From: Caballeronia glathei
GTDB taxonomy: Bacteria; Pseudomonadota; Gammaproteobacteria; Burkholderiales; Burkholderiaceae
Direction: 5' to 3'
NCBI RefSeq assembly: GCF_000698595.1
Contig: NZ_JFHC01000053.1
Span: 1-61,628, forward strand
DNA length: 61,628 nt
The translations under genes and the position numbers were made by a program. Shown piece after piece: positions 16,859 to 25,427 of this stretch. The notes under the pieces are model-generated. The model did no database searches, was not told where the DNA came from, and saw only the letters and a program-made list of their open reading frames with translations. Position 1 is the first letter of the stretch, and each line of letters opens with the position of its first letter.

Positions 16859-18220
16859 ATGGATAACGACAAGACAGTAAACATCCAGACGTTTCTCAAC
16901 GCGAACCCGTTCTCGGGATTCCAGTGGCTCATCTTCGTGATGTGCTTCGTGATCGTCCTGCTGGACGGCTTCGATACCGCCGCGATCGGCTTCATCGCGC
17001 CGTCGCTCGTCACCGAGTGGCACATCAGCCGGCCGGCCCTCGCGCCGGTCCTGAGCGCCGCGCTGTTCGGGCTCGCGTTCGGCGCACTGTGCGCCGGGCC
17101 GCTCTCGGACCGGCTCGGGCGGCGCCTGCTTCTGATCGTATCGGTGCTGATATTCGGCGCCGCGTGCCTCGCGTCCGCGTATTCCGCGAGCCTGCTGCAG
17201 CTCACGGTGCTGCGCTTCATCACCGGACTGGGGCTCGGCGCCGCGATGCCGAACGCGGTCACGATGATGAGCGAGTACTGCCCGGACCACCGGCGCGCCA
17301 CCGTCACGAACCTGATGTTCTGCGGCTTTCCGCTCGGCGCGGCGTTCGGCGGCTTTCTCGCCGCGTGGATGATTCCGCACTTCGGCTGGCGCAGCGTGCT
17401 CGTGCTCGGCGGCGTCACGCCGCTCGTTCTCGTCGTGCTGCTCGTGATCGCGCTGCCCGAATCGGTGCGCTACATGGTCGCGAAGAACCAGCCGGTGGAA
17501 AAGATACGCGCGGCGCTCTCGCGCATCTCGAAGAGCGTGGCCGGTGCCACGTCGTTCGTGATGACCGAGCAGGCGCCGCGCACGGCGGCGAAAAGCGGCA
17601 TCCGCGTGGTGCTGTCGCCGTCGTACGTGGTCGGCTCGGTGATGCTGTGGCTCGCGTACTTCATGGGCCTCGTGATCTTCTATGCGTCGATCAACTGGAT
17701 GCCCATTCTGTTCAAGGAAGCCGGCCTCGCGCCGCAGCGCGCCACGCTGATTTCGGCGCTCTTCCCGCTCGGCGGCGTGGGCGCGGTGATCTTCGGCGTG
17801 TTGATGGACCGCTTCAATCCGAACCGCGTGATCGCGGCCGGCTACGCGCTCACGGCGGTGACCGTGTACGCAATCGGGCAGGCGATCGGCAATGTCGGCT
17901 GGCTGGTGGTCATCGTGTTCGCGGCGGGCATCCTGATGAACACGGCGCAGTCGTCGATGCCCGCGCTCGCCGCCGCGTTCTACCCGACGCAGGGGCGCGC
18001 CACCGGCGTCGCGTGGATGCTCGGCATCGGGCGCTTCGGCGGGATCGCGGGGTCGTTTCTCGTCGCGGAGCTGACGCGCCGGCAATTCACGTTCGGCGGC
18101 ATCTTTTCGGTGATCGCCGTGGCGGGCGTGATCGCCTGCGTCGCGCTGCTCGTCAAGCAGGCGGTGCATCCGATCGACGCCGCCGCTGCGCCCGCCGACA
18201 CGTCGTTCTCCGGCCACTGA
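16859..18220 (+). CDS. MFS transporter, aromatic acid:H+ symporter family
   Basis: The 453-residue 12-helix protein has AAHS signatures: LLDGFDTAAIGFIAPSL in helix 1 with the family's Asp, the motif-A loop GPLSDRLGRRLLL, FITGLGLGAAMPNAVTMMSEY, and INWMPILFKEAGLAPQRA in the second half. Family members (PcaK, BenK, MhpT) import benzoates, hydroxybenzoates or related carboxylates. Nearby CoA-transferase and shikimate/quinate dehydrogenase-like genes make an alicyclic or aromatic acid plausible. I chose the ATG at 16859, preceded by AAGGGG, because the extension to 16616 is not family-like. It is divergent from the apionate-type operon. Confidence 0.87.
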   Translation: MDNDKTVNIQTFLNANPFSGFQWLIFVMCFVIVLLDGFDTAAIGFIAPSLVTEWHISRPALAPVLSAALFGLAFGALCAGPLSDRLGRRLLLIVSVLIFGAACLASAYSASLLQLTVLRFITGLGLGAAMPNAVTMMSEYCPDHRRATVTNLMFCGFPLGAAFGGFLAAWMIPHFGWRSVLVLGGVTPLVLVVLLVIALPESVRYMVAKNQPVEKIRAALSRISKSVAGATSFVMTEQAPRTAAKSGIRVVLSPSYVVGSVMLWLAYFMGLVIFYASINWMPILFKEAGLAPQRATLISALFPLGGVGAVIFGVLMDRFNPNRVIAAGYALTAVTVYAIGQAIGNVGWLVVIVFAAGILMNTAQSSMPALAAAFYPTQGRATGVAWMLGIGRFGGIAGSFLVAELTRRQFTFGGIFSVIAVAGVIACVALLVKQAVHPIDAAAAPADTSFSGH

Positions 18221-18247
18221 CCGGAGGGCCCGGAACCGGGCCGCATG

Positions 18248-18302
18248 AAAAAGGCGGGATGGCCGCGAAACCGGGTGTTGCCCGGTTCGCAGCCATCCCG
18301 CC
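18248..18302 (-). terminator. Rho-independent terminator of the peroxiredoxin gene
   Basis: 11-bp arms GGCGGGATGGC (18253-18263) and GCCATCCCGCC (18292-18302) enclose an inner ACCGGG/CCCGGT stem. On the minus strand five U residues follow (complement of 18248-18252). It may also slow plus-strand transcripts of the convergent MFS gene. Confidence 0.8.
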
Positions 18303-18324
18303 CGTCGCGGCTGCGGCTTCGCCC

Positions 18325-18981
18325 TTACTTGGGCTCTTCGACCGTACGCAGATACGGCTTGAGCGTCTTGAATCCCTGCGGATACTTCTTCTTCGCGTCG
18401 TCATCCGAGACCGACGCCGGAATGATCACGTCCTCGCCCGGCTTCCAGTTCACCGGCGTCGCCACCGTGTGCTTCGCGTTCAGCTGGAGTGCATCGAGCA
18501 GGCGCAGCACTTCGTCGAAATTGCGCCCCGCGCTCATCGGATAGGTGAAGGTGGCCTTGATCTTCTTGTCCGGCCCGACGATGAACACCGCGCGGATCGT
18601 CGCGTTGTCCGCGGCCGTGCGCGGCGAGTCGCCGCTCGCGTTCGGATGGATCATGTCGTAGAGCTTCGCGACCGTCAGATCCGCGTCGCCGATCATCGGA
18701 TAATTGACGGCGGTTCCCTGCGTTTCCTCGATGTCCTTCGCCCACTTCGAATGGCTGTCCACCGGGTCGATCGACAAACCGATGACCTTGGTGTTGCGCT
18801 TGTCGAATTCGGGCTTGAGACGCGCCATGTAGCCGAGCTCGGTCGTGCAGACCGGCGTGAAGTCCTTCGGATGCGAAAACAGAATCGCCCACTTGTCACC
18901 GATCCACTCATGAAACCGGATCGTACCTTCAGTCGTCTGCGCGGTGAAATCGGGGGCTTCGTCACCGATACGGATGGACAT
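18325..18981 (-). CDS. Peroxiredoxin, 1-Cys (Prx6/AhpC-TSA) type
   Basis: The 218-residue cytoplasmic peroxidase has the thioredoxin-fold AhpC-TSA domain with the peroxidatic Cys45 in DFTPVCTTELG, the conserved Arg in IRAVFIVGPDKKI, and a C-terminal extension (VNWKPGEDVIIPASVSDDDAKKKYPQGF) characteristic of Prx6-type enzymes. No resolving Cys is seen at the usual 2-Cys position, so it is probably 1-Cys, reducing H2O2 or organic peroxides with an external thiol. GGAG lies 8 nt before the ATG. It is monocistronic with its own terminator. Confidence 0.92.
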   Translation of the reverse strand: MSIRIGDEAPDFTAQTTEGTIRFHEWIGDKWAILFSHPKDFTPVCTTELGYMARLKPEFDKRNTKVIGLSIDPVDSHSKWAKDIEETQGTAVNYPMIGDADLTVAKLYDMIHPNASGDSPRTAADNATIRAVFIVGPDKKIKATFTYPMSAGRNFDEVLRLLDALQLNAKHTVATPVNWKPGEDVIIPASVSDDDAKKKYPQGFKTLKPYLRTVEEPK

Positions 18982-19163
18982 GTTTCAATCTCCACTGTGT
19001 GAAAAAAACGAAGTGTTCCGGTATCGAGGGATTCGTGACGGAACAGGCTCCGGACGTAAATATGAAACTAACAAGATGATTATAGTGCGCCACGTGCGCG
19101 CGATTTGCTCGGACCGCCGTCATTCGCGAATCATCGTGATTGCGTCTGCGCCGATTCCTCTGC

Positions 19164-21176
19164 TCAATCGGAAGTGTGGCCCGGCCCTCGCTGCGCATGT
19201 TCGCGCGCCTCCTCCGGACTTTCATAAATATACGGTGCGACGCCGCGACGTTTGAGCGCATCCCCGAGCTTCATCCTGAGAAAACTGCTCGTCGTGTAGC
19301 GCGTCACGCTGCCGTAGAACTTGCTCACGAGCTTCGTCACCATCTCCGAATAGGCGTCGAGGATCTCGGGCCGGATGGAGAAATTGTCGTAGTTCACGAT
19401 CGCGTGCGGCTTCGCGGTCGTGCCGGCGAGCTGCACCTCGACCTCGCGGCGGATCGCCTCGACGTCCTCTGCGCTCGCCACTTCGTGCCCCTCGAAATTG
19501 ATGAAGAGCATGTTCTGGCTCGCGTCGTAGCTGAACCGCTCGGAGAGGCGCAGGCCGAGCAGGATGCCGCGCAGGCCCATCGGCGCGTCGCGGAAAATAC
19601 GGGCGTCCATCAGGCGCGGCGGCGACTTGATGACGGGCGCAAAGCCCATGTGCGCGACGATATCGTTCTGCACGTCGATGCCTGGCGCAACCTCGATCAG
19701 TTCGAGCCCGCCGGGCGTGAGCGCGAACACGCAGCGCTCCGTGATATAGAGCACCGGCTGCCCGCGCTCGGCCGCATACGCGCCGCTGAAAGTGCGATGT
19801 TCGACCTCATCGACGAACTTCTGGCACGTGCCTTCGCGCAGGATCCTGAGACGCCCGTCTTCGATCGCGATCTCGAGCTTGCCCGCATTGAACGTGCCAA
19901 CGAACACGACTTTCTTCGCGCTCTGGCTGATGTTGATGAAGCCGCCCGCGCCCGCGAGTTTCGGGCCGAACTTGCTGACGTTCAGATTGCCCGCGCGGTC
20001 CGCCTGCGCGAGGCCGAGAAACGCGATGTCGAGTCCGCCGCCATCGTAGAAGTCGAACTGGTAGGGCTGGTCGATGATCGCCTGCGTGTTGGTCGCCGCG
20101 CCGAAATTAAGCCCGCCCGCCGGAATCCCGCCGATCACGCCCGGCTCGGTCGTCATCGTGAAGAGGTCGATCACCTGCTCCTCGTTCGCGACGCTCGCAA
20201 TGCCTTCAGGCATGCCGATGCCGAGGTTCACCACGCTGTTCGCCATCAGCTCGAACGCGGCGCGGCGCGCGATGATCTTGCGCTCGGAGAGCGCCATCGG
20301 CGGCACGGAGCTCGCCGCGACACGCAGTTCGCTGGAAAACGCCGCGCTGTAGCGTTCGCCGAAGGTCTGCCAGTGGTTCTTCGGCTCGGCCAGGACCACG
20401 CAGTCGACCATCACGCCCGGAATCTTCACTTGCCGGGAATTGAGCGTATTCGACTCGGCGAGCCGCTCGACCTGCGCGATCACGATGCCGCCCGAATTGC
20501 GCGCGGCCATTGCGATCGAGAGACCTTCGAGCGTCAGCGCCTCCTTTTCCATCGTGATGTTGCCGTTGACGTCGGCGGTAGTGCCGCGCACGATCGCCAC
20601 GTCGATCGGAAAGGTCCGGTAGAAGAGATACTCCGCGCCGTCGATGGACATCAGCGTGACGAGTTCGCCGGTGGTGCGCGCGTTGAGCTTGCCGCCGCCG
20701 TTGCGCGGATCGACGAACGTGCCGAGGCCGACCGTCGAGAGATGGCCGGGCCGGTGCGCGGCGATGTCGCGAAAGAGCTGCGAAATCACGCCCTGCGGCA
20801 GGTTGTAGGCCTCGATGCGGTTGTCGATCGCGAGTTGCTGAAGGCCCGGCACGAGTCCCCAGTGCCCGCCGATCACGCGCCGCACGAGCCCTTCGTGCGC
20901 CAGATGATTGAGCCCTTTCGTGCGCCCGTCGCCCTGGCCCGCGGCGTAGACGAGCGTGAGGTCGCGCGGCGCCTCGCCGTTTTCGCCGTCGCCTTCCAGG
21001 AAGCGCGCTTCGAGCGCGATCGCCACCTCCTCCGCGAATCCGATGCCGACGAAGCCGCTCGTCGCGATCGTATTGCCCGAACGGATCAGACGAACCGCCT
21101 CGCGTGCAGAGACGATCTTCCCGCGCTCGACGGTGCGCGCCGTGGCGGGAAACCGGTGCCTGGTACCTGCGCTCAT
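19164..21176 (-). CDS. Acyl-CoA:acid CoA-transferase (YdiF/propionate CoA-transferase-like)
   Basis: The 670-residue protein fuses both halves of a family I CoA-transferase. The alpha-type half begins KIVSAREAVRLIRSGNTIATSGFVGIG. The beta-type half has VNLGIGMPEGIASVANEE and the catalytic glutamate in TTEPGVIGGIPAGGLNFG. A C-terminal extension of about 150 residues follows, as in long YdiF-like members. It would move CoA between short-chain acids. I prefer the ATG at 21176 (GGAG 6 nt upstream) to the in-frame GTG at 21194. E. coli also has a ydiF gene close to ydiB, which matches the neighbouring dehydrogenase here; the substrate remains unknown. Confidence 0.87.
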   Translation of the reverse strand: MSAGTRHRFPATARTVERGKIVSAREAVRLIRSGNTIATSGFVGIGFAEEVAIALEARFLEGDGENGEAPRDLTLVYAAGQGDGRTKGLNHLAHEGLVRRVIGGHWGLVPGLQQLAIDNRIEAYNLPQGVISQLFRDIAAHRPGHLSTVGLGTFVDPRNGGGKLNARTTGELVTLMSIDGAEYLFYRTFPIDVAIVRGTTADVNGNITMEKEALTLEGLSIAMAARNSGGIVIAQVERLAESNTLNSRQVKIPGVMVDCVVLAEPKNHWQTFGERYSAAFSSELRVAASSVPPMALSERKIIARRAAFELMANSVVNLGIGMPEGIASVANEEQVIDLFTMTTEPGVIGGIPAGGLNFGAATNTQAIIDQPYQFDFYDGGGLDIAFLGLAQADRAGNLNVSKFGPKLAGAGGFINISQSAKKVVFVGTFNAGKLEIAIEDGRLRILREGTCQKFVDEVEHRTFSGAYAAERGQPVLYITERCVFALTPGGLELIEVAPGIDVQNDIVAHMGFAPVIKSPPRLMDARIFRDAPMGLRGILLGLRLSERFSYDASQNMLFINFEGHEVASAEDVEAIRREVEVQLAGTTAKPHAIVNYDNFSIRPEILDAYSEMVTKLVSKFYGSVTRYTTSSFLRMKLGDALKRRGVAPYIYESPEEAREHAQRGPGHTSD

Positions 21177-21321
21177 GTTGTCTCCATTCGGCACGTACGG
21201 AGGAGGCCTCCCGTGCTCGTGTGTGTCAAGGGCATGCCGTGGCCGGGCTCCCGACCTGCGCGCGACAGGCGGCGCGCTGAGATTCCGGTCTTTCGCGTGC
21301 CCCGGAACGGCAGTTCAACGG

Positions 21322-21358
21322 CGCGGTCATGCTGCACACATTGTGCAGCATGACCGCG
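21322..21358. promoter_or_regulatory. Long perfect inverted repeat between dehydrogenase and CoA-transferase genes
   Basis: Two 17-bp arms (CGCGGTCATGCTGCACA and its complement) surround a 3-nt centre. It lies 103 bp downstream of the dehydrogenase stop and about 145 bp upstream of the CoA-transferase start. No T-tract follows on either strand. It could be an operator, or a terminator of the dehydrogenase transcript that relies on stem strength. Confidence 0.55.
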
Positions 21359-21460
21359 AGATGCCTCTCGCGCCACATTGCCATTCCGCTGCGGCGCGGC
21401 GCGGCGCGGCTCGGGAACGCGCGATCCGCGCAAGTCTTCGAGCGCAGCCCGCCCGCCGCC

Positions 21461-22297
21461 TCATGCGTACTTGATCTGCGAAACCGCGCGCAGTTCGTCC
21501 GGGGTGGCCGTGCCGTAGCCGAAGAACTCCAGATAGGCCGGGATCATCTCGAAGAGCATGTCGGTGCCGACCTGCACGGCGCACCCCTTGTCCTTCGCAG
21601 CGCGCAGAAGCGGCGTGTATTCCGACTTCATCACCACTTCGCCGACGAAGGTCGAAGGCGCGATGCGCTCGATGTCGAAGGGCAGCGGGTCGGTGTCCTT
21701 CATGCCGAGCGGCGTTGCGTTCACGATCACGTCGAACCCGGCGGGGTCCCTCGATCCGGTGGTCACGGCGAGCAGCGGGTAATGCTCACGCAGGCGCTCG
21801 GCCAGCGCCTCGACGGATGCGGCACTCGTATCGAAGAGCGCCAGTTCGGCGACACCCGCGGCCGCCATCGACGCCGCGATCGCCGAGCCCACCCCGCCGC
21901 TGCCGAGCACGAGCGCGCGCGCGCCCTTGAGCGGCCTGCCCTTGCGCTCGACGCCGCGCACGAAGCCGGCGCCGTCGAACTGGTCGCCGACGAGCGTGCC
22001 GTCCGGGCGTTTCAGGATGGCGTTGCACGCGCCGGCGATGCGCGCGGTGGGCGTGACCTCATCGACGAGGCCGACAGTCGTGATCTTGTGCGGCATCGTG
22101 ACGAGCGCGCCGCGAATGTTGGTCATGCGAAAGACGAGCGGCAGGAAGGATGCATAGTCCTCGGGTTTGACGCCCATCGGCACGACGACCGCATCGATGC
22201 CGCTCTTCTCGAACCACGGGTTGTAGATCATCGGCGCCTTGAACGCCTCGGTCGGGTAGCCCAGGTGGGCTATGAGGGTGGTCTTGCCGCTGATCAT
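21461..22297 (-). CDS. Shikimate/quinate dehydrogenase family protein
   Basis: The 278-residue protein has the AroE fold. The N-terminal substrate domain has the catalytic Lys in LVTMPHKITTVGLVDEV. The nucleotide-binding domain has GARALVLGSGGVGSAIAASM and IVNATPLGMKDTDPLP, and the C-terminus has QVGTDMLFEMIPAYLEFFG. The serine-rich SxS site of true shikimate dehydrogenases is not evident in the N-terminus (AHLGYPTEAFKAP), so a quinate/YdiB-like or other cyclic-acid substrate is more likely than housekeeping AroE. AGGAG lies 8-9 nt before the ATG at 22297, which is preferred to the longer frame from 22336. Confidence 0.82.
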   Translation of the reverse strand: MISGKTTLIAHLGYPTEAFKAPMIYNPWFEKSGIDAVVVPMGVKPEDYASFLPLVFRMTNIRGALVTMPHKITTVGLVDEVTPTARIAGACNAILKRPDGTLVGDQFDGAGFVRGVERKGRPLKGARALVLGSGGVGSAIAASMAAAGVAELALFDTSAASVEALAERLREHYPLLAVTTGSRDPAGFDVIVNATPLGMKDTDPLPFDIERIAPSTFVGEVVMKSEYTPLLRAAKDKGCAVQVGTDMLFEMIPAYLEFFGYGTATPDELRAVSQIKYA

Positions 22298-22500
22298 CGC
22301 TGCGCTCCTTTTTCCCTGACGGTCGATGGACTGCATCGTTCGATTTTCCGCGCGGCGGCGCGGGGTTCGCCCCTTTTCCTTTCATCATAATGCTTGAGGC
22401 CGCGTTTGGTTTGGTTTCATTTGGTTCGGCCGGCCTCGGTTTTTTTGGCGTCTCCACGCGTTCTGCTTTTCGCTGGCGCTTGGGTTTGGTGTTTTTTTGA

Positions 22501-22609
22501 ACCGTCTGATGCGCCTCGTGCTTCTGTGAAACTTGCGTTGTTATTGGTCTATTAGCTTCGCCCCTGTGCGGGGCGGCAGTCACTTTCTTTGCTGCTGCGA
22601 AGAAAGTGA
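22501..22609. repeat. Dispersed intergenic repeat, copy 1
   Basis: Bases 22501-22583 align with 61471-61553 over 83 nt with one compensating gap on each side and roughly 80% identity (shared blocks GTGAAACTTG, TATTAGCTT, GCAGTCAC). Copy 1 continues into a 10-bp hairpin, TCACTTTCTT (22580-22589) with AAGAAAGTGA (22600-22609). It is non-coding. Confidence 0.7.
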
Positions 22610-22986
22610 CCAAAGAAAGCAGCCTTTTAGTCATACGGTGTCAGGACGTGACCACGTTTGATTCCTTCCAAGTGGCCCGACCGCAGGAGTGTCCACCTCT
22701 GTACGGTGAGCGGACAGGTACGCAGACCCAATGCGTAGTCGCACCCTTGAACGGAGTGACAAGGCAGTCATTCTTCCGTCCTCGCTGCGCTCCGACGCGC
22801 AGCCTGCCTTCGCCGTGGTTTGCATGGCTACCTTTTTTTCACGCTCTTTTCTTTCGCATTCTTCAGGGTTTCTACTCTCTCCCTTCTCCCTTCAGCGCTC
22901 GCTGAAGACGCGGTCTTCGCAATCCTCCGCGATTCAGGTCATCATTTCGTATCGGTCGCGCACGCGCGCCGTCCAAGGAGCACGCG
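22610..22986. other. Non-coding remainder of the intergenic region
   Basis: No convincing gene. The stretch has short pyrimidine-rich blocks (22845-22900) and ends with the ribosome-binding site AAGGAG of the next gene at 22975-22980. The ORFs here lack family features and look like chance frames. Confidence 0.4.
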
Positions 22987-24624
22987 ATGAGCACACCCGC
23001 CTGTGACACGACCCGGCAATTGCTGCCGTTTCGCGAATCATTGCTCGCCATGCTCGGCGTCGCCTTCGTCGCCATGCTCGTCGCCCTCGACCAGACCATC
23101 GTCGGCACCGCCATGCCGCGCATCGTCGCCGAACTGAAAGGCTTCGACCTCTACGCGTGGGTCGCCACGTCGTACATGCTCGCCTCCGTCATCACAATCC
23201 CCATCTTCGGCCGGCTCGGCGACCTCTTCGGCCGCAAGCCGTTCCTCCTCGCGGCCATCGCGCTCTTCACCGGCGCGTCCATCCTCTGCGGCATCGCCAG
23301 CGACATGCTGTTTCTCGTGATCGCTCGCGGCGTGCAAGGCATCGGCGGCGGCATCCTGATCGGCACGATCTTCGCAAGCGTCGCCGATCTCTTCCCCGAC
23401 CCGCAGCTGCGCCTGCGCTGGCTCGTGTTCGTCAGCACGGCGTTCGGCCTCGCGAACATCGTGGGGCCCTCGCTCGGCGGCATGCTCACCGAACACGGCG
23501 GCTGGCGGCTCGTCTTCTTCGTGAACGTGCCGATCGGCATCGTCTCGCTCTTCTTCGTGCACCGCTATCTGCCACACCTGCGACAGCCCCGCACAGGCGC
23601 GCCGGTACGCCTCGACTGGCCCGGCGCGCTCGTCGTGGCAGCCACCTTCGGCGCTCTGCAACTGCTGATCGAGTTTCTTCCGAACGAAGGGCTCAGCAAG
23701 ACGACGGCGCTCCTCGCCGCGATCGCGGCAGGCGGCATGCTCACGCTATGGTTCTGGGAAAAACGCATGGGCTATCCGGTCGTGCCCGTCGACATGCTCG
23801 TCGACCGCAAGCTCGCCGCGCTCTTCGCGATGTCGCTGCTCGGCGGCTTCGCGCTCTTCTCACTCGTGTTCTACGTGCCGCTGCTGTTTCAGGGCGGCTA
23901 CGCGATGTCCCCGCACGACTCCGGCATGCTCATCACGCCGCTCGTCATCGGCACGACGATCGGCACGTTCGCGAACAACCGCATCGTCACGCGCATCCGG
24001 CGCGCGAACATCATCATCCACGTGGGGTTCGCGCTCTTCGCGGCCGCATGCCTCGGCGTGGTCGCGATCACCGGCATGGCGCCGCATCTCGTGTGGGTGA
24101 CATGCATGGCCGTGAGCGGCCTCGGGCTCGGACTCGTGGCCGCCAACCTGACGATCTTTTCGCAGCAGATCGTCGGGCGCGACAACCTCGGCGCCGCGAC
24201 CGCGCTCCTGCAATCGCTGCGCACCTTCGGCGGCATGCTCGGCACGGCGATCACCGGCGCGCTGCTGAGCCAGATGTACACGCGCGGCGTGCACCGGTCA
24301 CTGGACTCGTATCAGGCGACGCAGTGGTTCAAGTCGTTTTCGAGCCCGGAACTGCTCGTGGACAGAAAGGAGCAGGCCGCGCTGGTGAGCCGCCTGATCA
24401 CAGCGGGCCACGCCGGCGACGCGATGATGAGCGCGGCGCGCCGCGCGCTCGTGGAGTCGATCCACGTCGGCCTCACGCTCGCGGCCGCGGCGGCGATCGT
24501 CGGGCTGTGCCTCGCGTGGTTCGTGCCGCCGGTGCGCGTCGGCCGGCCGGAGCCCGACGCGCACGCGGCGGGCGGCACCGTACCGCCTGTACCGCCCGTA
24601 CCGCCCGCGCCGGACGGTCAGTGA
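22987..24624 (+). CDS. MFS drug exporter, DHA2 (14-TM, EmrB-like) family
   Basis: The 545-residue membrane protein has DHA2 hallmarks: VALDQTIVGTAMPRIVAEL in helix 1, motif A GRLGDLFGRKPFLL, the helix-4 ARGVQGIGGGILIG segment, the motif-C-like GPSLGGMLTEHGGWRLVFFVNVPIG, and two extra central helices. It should export drugs or toxic metabolites with proton antiport. A clear AAGGAG precedes the ATG. The C-terminus is Pro-rich (VPPVPPVPPAPDGQ) and overlaps the end of the convergent livF gene by 7 bp. No adaptor or TetR/MarR gene is adjacent. Confidence 0.9.
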   Translation: MSTPACDTTRQLLPFRESLLAMLGVAFVAMLVALDQTIVGTAMPRIVAELKGFDLYAWVATSYMLASVITIPIFGRLGDLFGRKPFLLAAIALFTGASILCGIASDMLFLVIARGVQGIGGGILIGTIFASVADLFPDPQLRLRWLVFVSTAFGLANIVGPSLGGMLTEHGGWRLVFFVNVPIGIVSLFFVHRYLPHLRQPRTGAPVRLDWPGALVVAATFGALQLLIEFLPNEGLSKTTALLAAIAAGGMLTLWFWEKRMGYPVVPVDMLVDRKLAALFAMSLLGGFALFSLVFYVPLLFQGGYAMSPHDSGMLITPLVIGTTIGTFANNRIVTRIRRANIIIHVGFALFAAACLGVVAITGMAPHLVWVTCMAVSGLGLGLVAANLTIFSQQIVGRDNLGAATALLQSLRTFGGMLGTAITGALLSQMYTRGVHRSLDSYQATQWFKSFSSPELLVDRKEQAALVSRLITAGHAGDAMMSAARRALVESIHVGLTLAAAAAIVGLCLAWFVPPVRVGRPEPDAHAAGGTVPPVPPVPPAPDGQ

Positions 24625-25352
24625 CTCGTGCCGAGGTAGGCCGCCCTCACCGACGGATCATTGCGCAACTGCTCGGCCGGGCCGTGTGTCGCGACCCGGC
24701 CGTTCTCCAGCACGTAGCCGTAGTCGGCGACGTTGAGCGCCGCGGCCGCGAACTGTTCGACGAGCAGCATCGTCACGCCCTCCTCCTTCAGCCGCGCGAT
24801 GATGCGGAATACCTCGTCGACGAGGATGGGCGCGAGGCCCATCGAGGGTTCGTCGAGCAGCACGAGATCCGGATTCAGCATGATGGCGCGTGCCATCGCG
24901 AGCATCTGCTGCTCGCCGCCGGAGAGCGTGCCCGCCAGCTGGTTGCGCCGTTCCTTCAGGCGCGGGAAGAGTTCGATGGCGCGCTCCAGATCCGCCGCCA
25001 CGTCGCCCTTCGGACGCGCCCACGTGAGGCGCGGGAACGCGCCGAGGATCAGGTTGTCAGTCACCGACATGGTCGCGAACACGCGCCGCCCTTCCGGCGA
25101 ATGCGCGAGCCCGAGGCGCGCGATCCTGTGCGAGTCCATCGCGTCGATGCGCTTCGCGTCGCTGCCGACGCCCATCGTGATCTCGCCTTCGGTCGGCCTG
25201 ATCATGCCGGAGATGGCGCGCATCGTCGTGGTCTTGCCCGCGCCGTTGGAGCCGATCAGCGTGACCACCTTCGCCTTCGGCACGTCCATCGATATGCCGT
25301 GCAGCACTTTCACCTTGCCGTAGCCGGCGTGCAGATTCCTGATCGATAACAT
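24618..25352 (-). CDS. livF: Branched-chain amino acid ABC transporter, ATP-binding protein LivF
   Basis: The 244-residue ATPase has Walker A GSNGAGKTTT, Q-loop region, signature LSGGEQQMLAMARAIM, Walker B LVLLDEPSMGLAP and the switch His in LLVEQFAAAAL. The start MLSIRNLHAGYGKVKVLHGI and the length are typical of LivF. It is the last gene of the operon livK-livH-livMG-livF and works with the LivG half of the fusion to power HAAT-family uptake. Its 3' end overlaps the convergent exporter gene by 7 bp. Confidence 0.93.
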   Translation of the reverse strand: MLSIRNLHAGYGKVKVLHGISMDVPKAKVVTLIGSNGAGKTTTMRAISGMIRPTEGEITMGVGSDAKRIDAMDSHRIARLGLAHSPEGRRVFATMSVTDNLILGAFPRLTWARPKGDVAADLERAIELFPRLKERRNQLAGTLSGGEQQMLAMARAIMLNPDLVLLDEPSMGLAPILVDEVFRIIARLKEEGVTMLLVEQFAAAALNVADYGYVLENGRVATHGPAEQLRNDPSVRAAYLGTSH

Positions 25353-25427
25353 GTCGTGGTTTGTCCTTCTGTGTTCTTTTTCAAGCGCTCGTTTCGAGGC
25401 ATCCCCGGTGCATGACCCGATGAAGCG

